A stretch of 64,000 nt of DNA from Nitrospira japonica (GCF_900169565.1 NZ_LT828648.1:3446501-3510500); one strand, 5' to 3'. Numbered from the stretch's first letter, positions 24,889-33,610 are shown. Translations and numbers: made by a program. The notes: generated by a model not told the origin, from the letters alone.

Positions 24889-25323
24889 CTAATCCTGTCC
24901 GATCTTTGGTTCGGAATACTGCTCCACCTGCGGGATCTTCGACTGCGCATAGCGTTTGTAATGCATCAGCAGATCGCGCACCGAGACGATGCCGACGATG
25001 TTCCCGTTCTGCGTCACCGCGAGATGGCGCACGCCCAGATCTCCCATCATGTCCTGCGCGTCGTCCACCGATTGGCTGCCTTCAAGGGTACACACCGGGG
25101 AGGTCATGATTTTTTGGACGGTCAGCTTGCCCAGCGGCTTGCCGCTGGAGACCGCGCGCCGGACAACGTCGGTATCCGTCACGATGCCGACGAACTGCTT
25201 GCCCTTCTTCACCAAGAGCGCCCCGATGCGGGACGACTTCATGGTTTTGGCCGCGCTGACAACCGAGGTCGTCGGACCGACGCTCTTGACCGGCTTCTTC
25301 ATGATCTTCGCCACTGTCGACAT
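24889..25323 (-). CDS. CBS-domain pair protein
   Basis: A 144-residue protein made of two CBS domains (residues about 8-60 and 70-125): AAKTMKSSRIGALLVKKGKQFVGIVTDTDVVRR, then DAQDMMGDLGVRHLAVTQNGNIVGIVSVRDLL. Such stand-alone pairs bind adenosine nucleotides and regulate other proteins. ATG at 25323 is used because AAAGGAG precedes it by 5 bp; a GTG two codons earlier overlaps that site. Confidence 0.93.
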   Translation of the reverse strand: MSTVAKIMKKPVKSVGPTTSVVSAAKTMKSSRIGALLVKKGKQFVGIVTDTDVVRRAVSSGKPLGKLTVQKIMTSPVCTLEGSQSVDDAQDMMGDLGVRHLAVTQNGNIVGIVSVRDLLMHYKRYAQSKIPQVEQYSEPKIGQD

Positions 25324-25485
25324 GCCCACTCCTTTCGTTCGATGAATCTCGAACCAGTTCCGGAACCAGTTACTGCCCTATTCTATCCGCAACGGACCGG
25401 AACCTCAAAACCTCTTGTAGAGACGAGCACGATATTACCTAAAAACTCTCTCCGACAACAGCTGCTCTCGACAGGAAGCTCCACT

Positions 25486-26418
25486 TTAGAAGTTCAACGT
25501 CCCTTCAACAACCATGACGCACTGCCCCCCCACCTTGACCGTCTGAATCATGTCGTCGTCCGACTCTACCTGCACCAGAATCCGCGAAGGACGCTCGATT
25601 TCGTACCCCTGCTCGATCGTGATCTCGGTCATGGGGCCGACATCGACGACGCCGTGCTGCACCAAGTAGGAGCCCAGCGCGCCCGCGGCGCTACCGGTCG
25701 CGGGATCCTCCATAATGCCGATGGACGGCGCGAACATTCGCGCGTGAACCGTGGCAAACGGCTCGACCGTCATCGTCGTGAACACCATGAGGCCGTTGGC
25801 GCCGAACTGCCGGCACAGCTCGATGATCGCCGACGAATCGGGCCGGATCGATCGGACTGCCGTCAGGGTCCGCACCGGCACCATCAAGACCGGCAGACCG
25901 GTTGAAACGACCACGAGAGGCCACTTGGTGTCCGCGATCGTGTGTTTGGCAATGCCCAGCGCATTGGCGACTTTATAGAGGTCTTCGGTGTCGTCGACGG
26001 TCTCCAGAAACTGGGGCGCCGGTTGTGTCATCACGACGCGGAGCACGCGGCCGTCCCGCACGTGCAGATCGACGGGAAAGAGTCCGATGTTGCACTCCTG
26101 CACGACGCGCGTGACCGGGTCGGAGGTGGCAATCAACCCCAGCGAGGTCAGGACGAACATGGTGCCCACGACCGGATGGCCGGCGAAGGGAATCTCTTGC
26201 GTCGGGGTGAAGATGCGCAGCCGCACGACCGCTGCAGGATCGAGGGGAGGAAAGACGAACACGGTTTCGGACAGGTTCATCTCCCGCGCGATTTGCTGCA
26301 ATTGGTCGTCCGACAGCCCTTTCGCGTCGGGAAACACGGCCACCGGGTTTCCGCCGAAGGGTTGGGTCGTGAAGACGTCGGCTTGGTAGAACTTCAGCGA
26401 GCGGCGTCCGGAATCCAT
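25486..26418 (-). CDS. PhzF-family isomerase
   Basis: A 310-residue protein of the PhzF/diaminopimelate-epimerase-like fold, with YQADVFTTQPFGGNPVAVFPDA, the catalytic Glu in REMNLSETVFVF, IFTPTQEIPFAGHPVVGT and the second-half EDPATGSAAGALGSYL motif. PhzF proteins isomerise trans-2,3-dihydro-3-hydroxyanthranilate in phenazine synthesis, but most homologues are uncharacterised isomerases; no phenazine genes are nearby. The ATG at 26418 begins the conserved domain. Confidence 0.93.
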   Translation of the reverse strand: MDSGRRSLKFYQADVFTTQPFGGNPVAVFPDAKGLSDDQLQQIAREMNLSETVFVFPPLDPAAVVRLRIFTPTQEIPFAGHPVVGTMFVLTSLGLIATSDPVTRVVQECNIGLFPVDLHVRDGRVLRVVMTQPAPQFLETVDDTEDLYKVANALGIAKHTIADTKWPLVVVSTGLPVLMVPVRTLTAVRSIRPDSSAIIELCRQFGANGLMVFTTMTVEPFATVHARMFAPSIGIMEDPATGSAAGALGSYLVQHGVVDVGPMTEITIEQGYEIERPSRILVQVESDDDMIQTVKVGGQCVMVVEGTLNF

Positions 26419-26623
26419 AATGGCGGCACTGTAGGTCAGAGGCGATAGGCCTGTCAAACCGTCGCGTTGGGATTCTTTGGGAACGGAGCGGAGGGACCGT
26501 CGGAGGAGCCGTGGGAAGGACCAGCCAGACGGCCATCAAAGCCAATTGCCGACCTTGATGGCTGTCGATTGGTTTTGACAACCCCGACATACGACGTGCC
26601 ATACTCCCGATTCCATCGTTGAA

Positions 26624-27502
26624 TTGGATCTGATCAACTCGTCTACCATCAGAAGTGACGGCCGTGTGACACGCATCCACGATAACCAACCACCGGATAT
26701 TTCGTACTACTGCGACAAGTGGACACTGTCCTTCCCCATTCGACTGGCCCAAACTCCCACCAGTGCTCTCTTTCGTGTCACCCGCCTGGATCAGCAAGCG
26801 ATCCTCAAGGTCCTGACTCCAAAAGGCCGGACGCTTGAAGGGAATGGTTCCAGTGCCCTGAAATGCTTTCAAGGACCAAGAGCCGTCAAGCTACTGGACT
26901 CCGATGACGGGGCCATGTTGTTGGAACACCTCGACGGAGGCGAACTGTCACACCTGGTCAAGCAGGGGTCGGATGCTCAGGCCGCACACATCATCTGTGA
27001 CGTATTGGACGCCCTTCACAGCTATGCAGGAGAAACTCCCGCTGGGATACAAGGGTTGCACCACGAATTCCAGTCGTTATTCACACGAGCACGAGGCGAG
27101 AAACCGGATTCCATCTTCCGGAGAGCGGCGAAGGTGGCGGAGACCCTCATCGCGACGGAATCGAACAGAAGGCTGCTTCACGGTGACATTCATCATGGGA
27201 ATATCTTGAAGAGTTCATCGAGGGGATGGGTGGCCATCGATCCGCAAGGTCTATTCGGCGAAAGAACCTATGACGTGGCAAACTCATTCTTCAATCCGGA
27301 CGAAGTGCCTCACATGGTGGGAACCAGAGAAAGAATCGACCTGCTTGCGACAATCTTTTCCGAACGCTTACAGGTCGATCGGCTGCGAATCCTTCAATTT
27401 GCCTATGCTCATGGCAGCTTAAGTGCCTCTTGGCACATTGACGACGGCGAAAGTCCGCAGTGGCGCCTGCACATGACATCGCTCATAGAGAAACTCTTGT
27501 AA
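26624..27502 (+). CDS. Aminoglycoside/hydroxyurea phosphotransferase-like kinase
   Basis: A protein of up to 292 residues of the APH(6)/hydroxyurea-kinase family. The catalytic loop LLHGDIHHGNIL (about residue 195) and the metal-binding VAIDPQGLFGERTYDVANSF segment are intact, with an N-terminal lobe containing QQAILKVLTP (ATP-binding Lys). Related APH(6) enzymes inactivate streptomycin, but many chromosomal members have unknown substrates. The start is uncertain: TTG at 26624 or GTG at 26666. It is divergent from the PhzF gene, and the coding sequence has lower GC than most neighbours. Confidence 0.85.
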   Translation: MDLINSSTIRSDGRVTRIHDNQPPDISYYCDKWTLSFPIRLAQTPTSALFRVTRLDQQAILKVLTPKGRTLEGNGSSALKCFQGPRAVKLLDSDDGAMLLEHLDGGELSHLVKQGSDAQAAHIICDVLDALHSYAGETPAGIQGLHHEFQSLFTRARGEKPDSIFRRAAKVAETLIATESNRRLLHGDIHHGNILKSSSRGWVAIDPQGLFGERTYDVANSFFNPDEVPHMVGTRERIDLLATIFSERLQVDRLRILQFAYAHGSLSASWHIDDGESPQWRLHMTSLIEKLL

Positions 27503-27510
27503 GAAGATTT

Positions 27511-27601
27511 GGAGGGAAATTCGAATCTCGAAATACGAAACGTCAACTTCTAAAAATACGAAATTCGAAGCACGAAACTCGAAAATGGAAAACTGGAACT
27601 T
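27511..27601. repeat. Degenerate TTCGAAA-type repeat tract, short copy
   Basis: An AT-rich stretch of units such as GAAATTCGAATCTCGAAATACGAAACG and AAATTCGAAGCACGAAACTCGAAA. It is the same repeat type as 22806-23108 and lies between two convergent genes. Confidence 0.75.
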
Positions 27602-27606
27602 ACGAT

Positions 27607-28845
27607 CTACGCAGTAATGGAGTAGTTTTCGTAGGACTGCACCAGCGGATTGGACACGTAGTCTTCCACGTAGTTCTTCACCAAACAGTTTCGCCACAGG
27701 AGCCGGTTAGCGAACCTCGTGTCGATCTTATGCAGCACGGATACTTTGACGCCGGTTTTCCTCGTAAACTGCTCCGGGCTGACGCCGCCGATATCCGTAT
27801 AGAGGCCCCGGCCTGACTGCATCATGCACTTCGGCACGTGGATGCGCTTCTGCGTCGTGACGCTCCTGGCGATGTCGTCGAACGTGAGCAGGACGGAGCA
27901 GTCCGAATCCCCTCCCAGGGTCGCGTTCGGCACCATCAGGAACCTCGCGCGGTTCTTCCGGTACATGTTGAGGATCTTGTAGACGCTCTTCGCCATCACG
28001 ACCGTGTCCTTCTTTTCCAATTCAAGCGAATCGAACGCGCTCACGATCCGCTTGCGGTTCATGAAGGCCGTGATCGGCGCCTCGGTTTGAATCGTCTGGA
28101 CGTTGGGCAGTCCCAGATCGTAGAGACGCCTGGCCTCGTCCGGCAGATACTTCCTCCCCTGCCGCATCAAATCCGCGGTCGGCTCCTTGATGCCTTTCAC
28201 AGGTGTGAGGCAGCCCATCCAGAGCACGCACTTCTGATTCACCGCCGAGATGGCTTGCGCGTCCTTCGACATCGTATGGACGTCGAACGAATAGAAGTTC
28301 GCCGACGAAACCGCCGGCCCGTCCAGCACCTTCATCAGATGCTTCACCGAAGGGGCATGGGGCATGAGCCGCTGGCGATAGTCGCCGAGCGTGATGACCG
28401 ACAGCTCGAAGTTGATGCGGCCCGGATATTTCGCGGCCAACTGATGGATCTTGGGCACCTGCACATAGCCGACCGTGAAGAACGTGATGTTCTTGTCCGT
28501 GGAGGTCAGAAAGTCCTCGACCCACTCCATGGCCTTGGGATGAAGGAACAGATCCGTCCACTCCATGTACTCGTTGCCGCCGAGACACCAGAACTGCATC
28601 GGGTCCGTCGGCTTCTTGTTGAGGTAGTCGATGATGAACTTCCAATCCTCGTCGGTCGTCTTGGGCGGGTCCAGCGTTTCGCGGTAGGAGTGATCGATCT
28701 CGTAGCAGAACTCGCACTTCACCGGACAGGTCTTCCCGAGGCTGATGGGGATCTTGCCCCCTTCCAGCTCTCGGATGAGCACGTCGCGGTAGTCCTTGTT
28801 CTTGAAGACGGGCGGCGCCTTGAGTATCGGTATGATTGTCGCCAT
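27607..28845 (-). CDS. Radical SAM protein of unknown function
   Basis: A 412-residue radical SAM enzyme. The [4Fe-4S] motif CPVKCEFCYE (Cx3Cx2C) is at residues 40-47, followed by typical TIM-barrel segments such as FWCLGGNEYMEWTDLFLHPKAMEWV. The C-terminal third has GGDSDCSVLLTFDDIARSV, which resembles the GLLTGxD region of DUF512 proteins (a weak, by-eye match). No B12-binding domain is seen. It is upstream on the same side as two B12-binding radical SAM paralogues. Palindromic element copy 3 lies 20 bp before its start. Confidence 0.85.
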   Translation of the reverse strand: MATIIPILKAPPVFKNKDYRDVLIRELEGGKIPISLGKTCPVKCEFCYEIDHSYRETLDPPKTTDEDWKFIIDYLNKKPTDPMQFWCLGGNEYMEWTDLFLHPKAMEWVEDFLTSTDKNITFFTVGYVQVPKIHQLAAKYPGRINFELSVITLGDYRQRLMPHAPSVKHLMKVLDGPAVSSANFYSFDVHTMSKDAQAISAVNQKCVLWMGCLTPVKGIKEPTADLMRQGRKYLPDEARRLYDLGLPNVQTIQTEAPITAFMNRKRIVSAFDSLELEKKDTVVMAKSVYKILNMYRKNRARFLMVPNATLGGDSDCSVLLTFDDIARSVTTQKRIHVPKCMMQSGRGLYTDIGGVSPEQFTRKTGVKVSVLHKIDTRFANRLLWRNCLVKNYVEDYVSNPLVQSYENYSITA

Positions 28846-28864
28846 GGCGTCAGATCAGATTATC

Positions 28865-28989
28865 ACAGGGTGGTCAAAAAGGCCGTCAACAAGGCAGCAG
28901 CGAGTGAAGGTCCGAGGCGTACGTCCCTTGGTACGTTGAGGGCCTGAACGATGCGAGAACGAAGTTGGCGGCATTTTTCAACACCCTGT
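28865..28989. repeat. Palindromic element P, copy 3
   Basis: A 125-bp copy with terminal arms ACAGGGTGGTCAAAAAGGC and GCATTTTTCAACACCCTGT. Its core is GAGGCGTACGTCCCTTGGTACGTTGAG. It fills most of the space between two divergent genes, so it sits where both promoters should be. Confidence 0.85.
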
Positions 28990-29028
28990 AGAATTGATTC
29001 CTTATCGGATACTTGTCACACTGCAAAC

Positions 29029-29289
29029 ATGGACGAGGAGGCAATTTATAAAGAAGTGGCCCACGCGCTGGAACTTCTTGGGCTCACGCTTCCGACGACC
29101 AAGGAAGAACTCGAACGGGCGCGTCAACTACAGCTCTCCACCTGGAACCCGTCCCGCTATGCCAATCTGACCAACAATCCCAAACAGTACATGAAGAACT
29201 ACAAGAGAGCCGAGGAGATGACCAAGAAGATTGAAGCGGCCTACAGTCTCCTTAGCGCGGTCTTGGTTCCCGAGGATGAATCGTCCTAA
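29029..29289 (+). CDS. Small protein resembling a degenerate J-domain
   Basis: An 86-residue protein. The helix pattern (YKEVAHALELLGLTLPTTKEELERARQLQL, then NYKRAEEMTKKIEAAYSLLS) is like that of a DnaJ J-domain, in which the last helix commonly reads IxxAYxxL. The HPD tripeptide needed to stimulate Hsp70 is missing (STWNPSRY lies there). The ATG at 29029 is used. Its stop overlaps the convergent B12 radical SAM gene by 4 bp. Function is unknown. Confidence 0.6.
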   Translation: MDEEAIYKEVAHALELLGLTLPTTKEELERARQLQLSTWNPSRYANLTNNPKQYMKNYKRAEEMTKKIEAAYSLLSAVLVPEDESS

Positions 29290-31247
29290 CTGCCCGCGCC
29301 GTGACTCATCACCCGGCTCATGCCCTCTTTTCCGTCCTCTCCCTCGCCCATGGAAACGGGCCACGTGACCAACCCCGAGACACTATCTGACGCTCCCACC
29401 GTCTGCCGCTGCGCGTAGATCTGCGGCAGCCTGTTCGTCCCGAACTTCGAGATATAGAGGAAGACGTGCTCGCGGGCGTTCACGCGGACGGCCCAAGGCT
29501 GAAAGTCGTTCTTGTAGAACTCCTCGCAGAGCTGCATCGCATCCATGCAGGAAATCCCCACCGGCTCGTTCAACGTGTAATAGTAGTCCAGCGGGAGGTC
29601 GTACTCCTCCTGCTTGTGGATCGTAATGCCGAACTTCTCCGGATTGCGCACCATCGGCGTGTGCCGGTAGGCCACGAAATAGAACAGCTCGACCGAGTGG
29701 ATCACGGGCTGATTGTCGATCACGAACTGCCTGGTCTCCAACGCCTCGTCCATCGTCTCGCCGGGGAATCCGTAGAAGGCCATCACGTGGTTCCAGATGC
29801 CGGCTTTCGCCGCCTGATGCAGATTATTCTGGATCACGCTCTTCTTCGCATGCTTGTCCATGAGATTCAGCACGCGCTCGTTCGCCGACTCCATGCCGTA
29901 ATAGAGGGTGCAGCAGCCGGCCTTCGCCGCCAGATCCCAGACGGCTTGATCTTGCAGCGTTTCCTCAAAACGGATCAGCGTGGTCCACTTGATGCCCACA
30001 TTCTGGTCCACAAGTATCTGGGACACCCTCTTGAAGAGGGCCGGCGGATAGGATTCGTCTGCAAACAGGAAATGCCGGCACTGATACTTGTCCCGCAACG
30101 CCTTGACCTGCTCAACGACCAGCTGCGCCGTCATGCCCCGGTATTGATCGAAATACCCCTGCCCATGGTCGCAAAACGTGCAGCGCCCCCAGTAGCACCC
30201 GCGCGTCGCGAGGTAGGGAATGATCCGCTCCGGCACGAAATAGAGATCGAGCGGAAAGCCGTCAAAGTCTGGCAGCGGCAAGGCCGTCGTCTTCTCCGTA
30301 TAGACTTCCTTGTTCTGTTGAACACCTGCCGCCGTCCGATACATGAGGTTCGGAACGGACGCGATGTCCCGCTGGCCGTTCAATGCTTCGATCAGCCAGA
30401 GCAGCGCATGTTCACCTTCATAAAGGATCGCTGAATCAAAGACTTCCCCGAAAAACCTCTCGTGATTCGGGAGCTCTTCCTGGAGACGCGTGATCACGTT
30501 ACCACCGACCACGATGTGCACGTTGGGGAACGTCTCCTTGATCATCTTACAGAACGTGAGTCCCGCGATGAGCTGCATCTGCGTGCCGATCGAGATGCCC
30601 ACCACTTGCGGCTTCTCCTTGCTCACCGACGGAAGCACCAGCTGGTTGCAGATGTCGCGGTAGACGTTCACCTGCTCGTCGTCGAGACAAGCGAGGAGTT
30701 CCTTCGAGACGCCCGGCCTGTACCCGAGGTTGCTCTCCATTGGATAGAACACCAGCGAAGCCGGATAGTAGGCGGAGGAGATGAACTGCATCGTTTCCCG
30801 GAATGAGTTCAACGCAGCCTCGAGCTTATCCGCCTCGTAGAACTGCTGCCCACGCACGACGTTCTTGGCCTCCTCTGCCCGCGCCGCGAGGTCGAACACG
30901 TCGAGCGTCATCACCTGCTCCAGGATCGACAACTGGCCGGCCTCGTGGTCCGTCAGCTCTCCCCGCTTCTCCTTCATCTGCAACGCCTTGAGGTGCATGG
31001 CCTGCCGCGCCCTGACCCAGATCAGGAACTCCGTGGTGAAGAAGTGGTCGTACATCTCGATGTTGATGTCACGCTGCACGACGGTATGCCCCGCTCCGCG
31101 GAGAATGGCGGTCAAGCATGGCAAGGCCAGATAAGGCGCCGTCGGCACCCACTCAGGCGGAAACAGCAGCATGACCTTCGAGGTCTTGTGGTCTTCCTTC
31201 TTGATGGGCGTTAGCCCGTCGATCTGTACTAAGCCAGTGGTGCTCAT
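29286..31247 (-). CDS. B12-binding-domain radical SAM protein
   Basis: A 653-residue class B-type radical SAM enzyme. The N-terminal part (VMLLFPPEWVPTAPYLALPCLTAILRGAGHTVVQRD) has the cobalamin-binding Rossmann fold seen in BchE/HpnJ-like proteins, extended by a long helical insertion (about 75-200). The cluster motif CYWGRCTFCDHG (Cx3Cx2C) is near residue 350, followed by ESYPPALF and GFPGETMDEA, which are usual in this class. Such enzymes methylate or rearrange unactivated carbons; no substrate can be named. It has a close paralogue upstream (31402-33303). Confidence 0.9.
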   Translation of the reverse strand: MSTTGLVQIDGLTPIKKEDHKTSKVMLLFPPEWVPTAPYLALPCLTAILRGAGHTVVQRDINIEMYDHFFTTEFLIWVRARQAMHLKALQMKEKRGELTDHEAGQLSILEQVMTLDVFDLAARAEEAKNVVRGQQFYEADKLEAALNSFRETMQFISSAYYPASLVFYPMESNLGYRPGVSKELLACLDDEQVNVYRDICNQLVLPSVSKEKPQVVGISIGTQMQLIAGLTFCKMIKETFPNVHIVVGGNVITRLQEELPNHERFFGEVFDSAILYEGEHALLWLIEALNGQRDIASVPNLMYRTAAGVQQNKEVYTEKTTALPLPDFDGFPLDLYFVPERIIPYLATRGCYWGRCTFCDHGQGYFDQYRGMTAQLVVEQVKALRDKYQCRHFLFADESYPPALFKRVSQILVDQNVGIKWTTLIRFEETLQDQAVWDLAAKAGCCTLYYGMESANERVLNLMDKHAKKSVIQNNLHQAAKAGIWNHVMAFYGFPGETMDEALETRQFVIDNQPVIHSVELFYFVAYRHTPMVRNPEKFGITIHKQEEYDLPLDYYYTLNEPVGISCMDAMQLCEEFYKNDFQPWAVRVNAREHVFLYISKFGTNRLPQIYAQRQTVGASDSVSGLVTWPVSMGEGEDGKEGMSRVMSHGAGS

Positions 31248-31273
31248 GATGTACCAGTTATCATGCTACCCTA

Positions 31274-31397
31274 CGGGATGTTCAAAAAGGTCTTGCAGCA
31301 AGGCCGCAGCAAGCGAGGGCACGAGGCATACTCCGTTCTGTATGTCGAGTGTCCGAGCGAAGCGAGAACGCTGCTGGAAGCCTTTTTCAACATCCCG
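31274..31397. repeat. Palindromic element P, copy 4
   Basis: A 124-bp copy with arms CGGGATGTTCAAAAAGG and CCTTTTTCAACATCCCG. Its core is GAGGCATACTCCGTTCTGTATGTCGAG. It lies in the 154-bp gap between two same-strand radical SAM genes, 4 bp after the upstream gene's stop, where a transcript would fold into a long hairpin. Confidence 0.88.
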
Positions 31398-31401
31398 CAC
31401 G

Positions 31402-33303
31402 TCACATCTTACCTGCCAGCGTCGGCTGGACGCCCGCCGTCTTCACTGCCCGGTATTGTAAGTCCGGCAGTTTCACAAGTCCGAATTTGCAAATGTACAA
31501 GAAGATATATTCCCTGATGTACAAGCGCAGATCCCAGCCCGCGTAATGATTGCGTTCGAATTCCTGGAACACCCGCTCTGCTTCTTCGATGCTCAGGCCA
31601 TTCTTCACGGTGAAATAGTAGTCCAGCGCCAGGTCCCAGTCCGGGTTCTTGTAGGCCGTCAGGCCCCACTTCTCTGGGTTCTTGGCCACCGGGTTGTGCC
31701 GGCCGAGGTCGAACGTGCCGAAGCCGAGTGAATGGACGTAGTCCTTGTTCTGCTCCAGGAACTGCACCGACTGCCAGGCTTCATCTCGCGTTTCGCCGGG
31801 GAACCCGAAGAAGCCCATGCAGTGGTTCCAGATACCGGCCTCCGCCGTGTACTTGAGGTGCTGCGTCATGATCTCGGTCGTGGTCGCCTTGTCCATCAGC
31901 TTCAACACCCGCTCGTTGCCGGATTCATAGCCAAAGTGCAAATAACGGCAACCCGAGTCTTTTGCATCCTGCCAGACGGCGTCTTCCAACAGGCTCTTCT
32001 CGAACCGCATGTGCGTCGTCCAGAAGATGTCCATCTTGCTGTCGACCAGACCACGAGCCAGCTTGCGGAAGAGGGCCGGCGGATACGACTCATCGGTGAA
32101 ATGAAAATGCCGGGCGCCGTATTTGTCTCGCAGATGCTTGATTTCTGCCAGCACGTCCTGGATTTTCTTCGATCGGTAGCCGGCCGTATAGCCCTCGCCA
32201 TGGTCGCAGAACTCGCAGCGGCCCCAGTAGCAGCCGCGCGTCGCCAGATACGGAAGCGTCCTCGTCGGCACGAAGTATTTTTCCAGCGGTAGCCCGTCGA
32301 AATCCGGCGGAGGCAGCTCCCCCATGTCCTCGGCATAGCTCAGGGTCGAGACATGGACGCCCTTGTCGTCCTTATAGATGGTGTTGGGCACCTGAGAGAG
32401 ATCCCACTTGGCTCCCACGGCTCCGACCAGTTGGACGAAGGCCGTCTCCCCTTCATAGACCACCGCGCTGTCGAAATATTGGAACAGCGGCGACTCCGGC
32501 AGGACATCGCGCAGCCGCGTCACGGTGTTCCCGCCGATCGTGATGTGGATGTCGGGAAAGTGCTGCTTGATGAGCGCGCAGAAGGTCATGGACGAGAACA
32601 TCTGCTGTTGGAGAACGATGGAGATGCCGATCACGTCAGGCTTCTCCGATTCGATCGCCGGCTTCACGATGTGATCGAACACGTCCCGGTAGACATTGAC
32701 CTGTTCGTCATGGACTGCGTCGATGACCTCGCTCGACACGAAGACCTTGTATGACAGGTCGGTCTCCATCGGCGGCATACAAATGCGGGCCGGCGCATAG
32801 ACCAACGAAATGACCGACGTGACTTCACGAAAGACTTGAATGGCCCATTCTAACCGATCGATATCGTAGAACTTATCATCTCCACGTACGATGCTCTTCG
32901 CTTGCTCAGCCTTCTTGATCAGTTCGTCGATTCTCTGGCGGGTGAGGTCACACAACGCCATCTGTACGTCCATTTCGCCATCGGTCAGTTCGCGCTTCCT
33001 GGAGAGCTTGCGGAGGCGGTCGAGCTGTTGGGGAACCTTGCGGAGGACCTTCTTCAAAAAGTCCTCGCTGAAGTACCAGTCCCACATCTCCAGATTCACG
33101 TCTTTCTGGATGACGGTATGGCCGGCTCTCCGAAGCACCGCAGTGAGGGATGGAAGGCTGAGATAGGGTTCGGAAGGATACCAGTCGGGCGGGAAGATGA
33201 GCATGACCTTCATCTTCCGGCCGCTGACTTCGAAGGAGGTTTTGCGATGGAGCTGGATCAACTCATCGGACGCCCGTTGACCCTTGGAGTACTCAATCCG
33301 CAT
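31402..33303 (-). CDS. B12-binding-domain radical SAM protein, paralogue
   Basis: A 633-residue paralogue of the gene at 29286-31247. It shares VMLIFPPDWYPSEPYLSLPSLTAVLRRAGHTVIQKDVNLEMWD, the same helical insertion, the CYWGRCEFCDHGEGY cluster motif near residue 350, FTDESYPPALFRKL and GFFGFPGETRDEA. The pair probably arose by duplication and would act on related substrates. The ATG at 33303 has a weak upstream site; an internal Met (KMKVMLIF) at about residue 31 begins the conserved domain. Confidence 0.9.
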   Translation of the reverse strand: MRIEYSKGQRASDELIQLHRKTSFEVSGRKMKVMLIFPPDWYPSEPYLSLPSLTAVLRRAGHTVIQKDVNLEMWDWYFSEDFLKKVLRKVPQQLDRLRKLSRKRELTDGEMDVQMALCDLTRQRIDELIKKAEQAKSIVRGDDKFYDIDRLEWAIQVFREVTSVISLVYAPARICMPPMETDLSYKVFVSSEVIDAVHDEQVNVYRDVFDHIVKPAIESEKPDVIGISIVLQQQMFSSMTFCALIKQHFPDIHITIGGNTVTRLRDVLPESPLFQYFDSAVVYEGETAFVQLVGAVGAKWDLSQVPNTIYKDDKGVHVSTLSYAEDMGELPPPDFDGLPLEKYFVPTRTLPYLATRGCYWGRCEFCDHGEGYTAGYRSKKIQDVLAEIKHLRDKYGARHFHFTDESYPPALFRKLARGLVDSKMDIFWTTHMRFEKSLLEDAVWQDAKDSGCRYLHFGYESGNERVLKLMDKATTTEIMTQHLKYTAEAGIWNHCMGFFGFPGETRDEAWQSVQFLEQNKDYVHSLGFGTFDLGRHNPVAKNPEKWGLTAYKNPDWDLALDYYFTVKNGLSIEEAERVFQEFERNHYAGWDLRLYIREYIFLYICKFGLVKLPDLQYRAVKTAGVQPTLAGKM

Positions 33304-33414
33304 ACCGGCCTGAATCCCTCGCTAAGAATGGCCCAAACTGCTACAAAGCCAATAGGTTAGCCCAGGAAGTGGACATTGTACGGGGGGTGGAGAAGGAGAT
33401 GCAAGCGGGAGACT

Positions 33415-33610
33415 GGGAGATCCCGCTACTTTCGCTGGACACGGGCCTTGTTGGCCGCCGTTCGGCCTCGTGTTCGCTTGGCCCATAAACTCGGTCCGTT
33501 CGCAATGTGAACGGACCATCAAACATATGTGCCACCCACTACGCGGGTCGCTCCACTTCGTTAACGGCGGAAACACAAGGCCCAATAGCCACGAAAGTAG
33601 CGGCACCTCC
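33415..33610. repeat. Long imperfect inverted repeat with an inner perfect hairpin
   Basis: The left arm 33415-33462 (GATCCCGCTACTTTCGCTGG to GCCGCCGTT) pairs imperfectly with the right arm 33562-33610 (AACGGCGGAAACACAAGGCC to CGAAAGTAGCGGC). In the middle a perfect 9-bp hairpin GGTCCGTTC/GAACGGACC lies at 33493-33517. A third, degraded copy of the right arm is at about 33809-33852. No gene is present between 33304 and 33852. Confidence 0.7.

Noticed and set aside
31274-31397. Palindromic element as a simple intrinsic terminator
   Set aside because: At over 120 bp with conserved core and multiple positions relative to genes (divergent, convergent and leader), it is more than a terminator.
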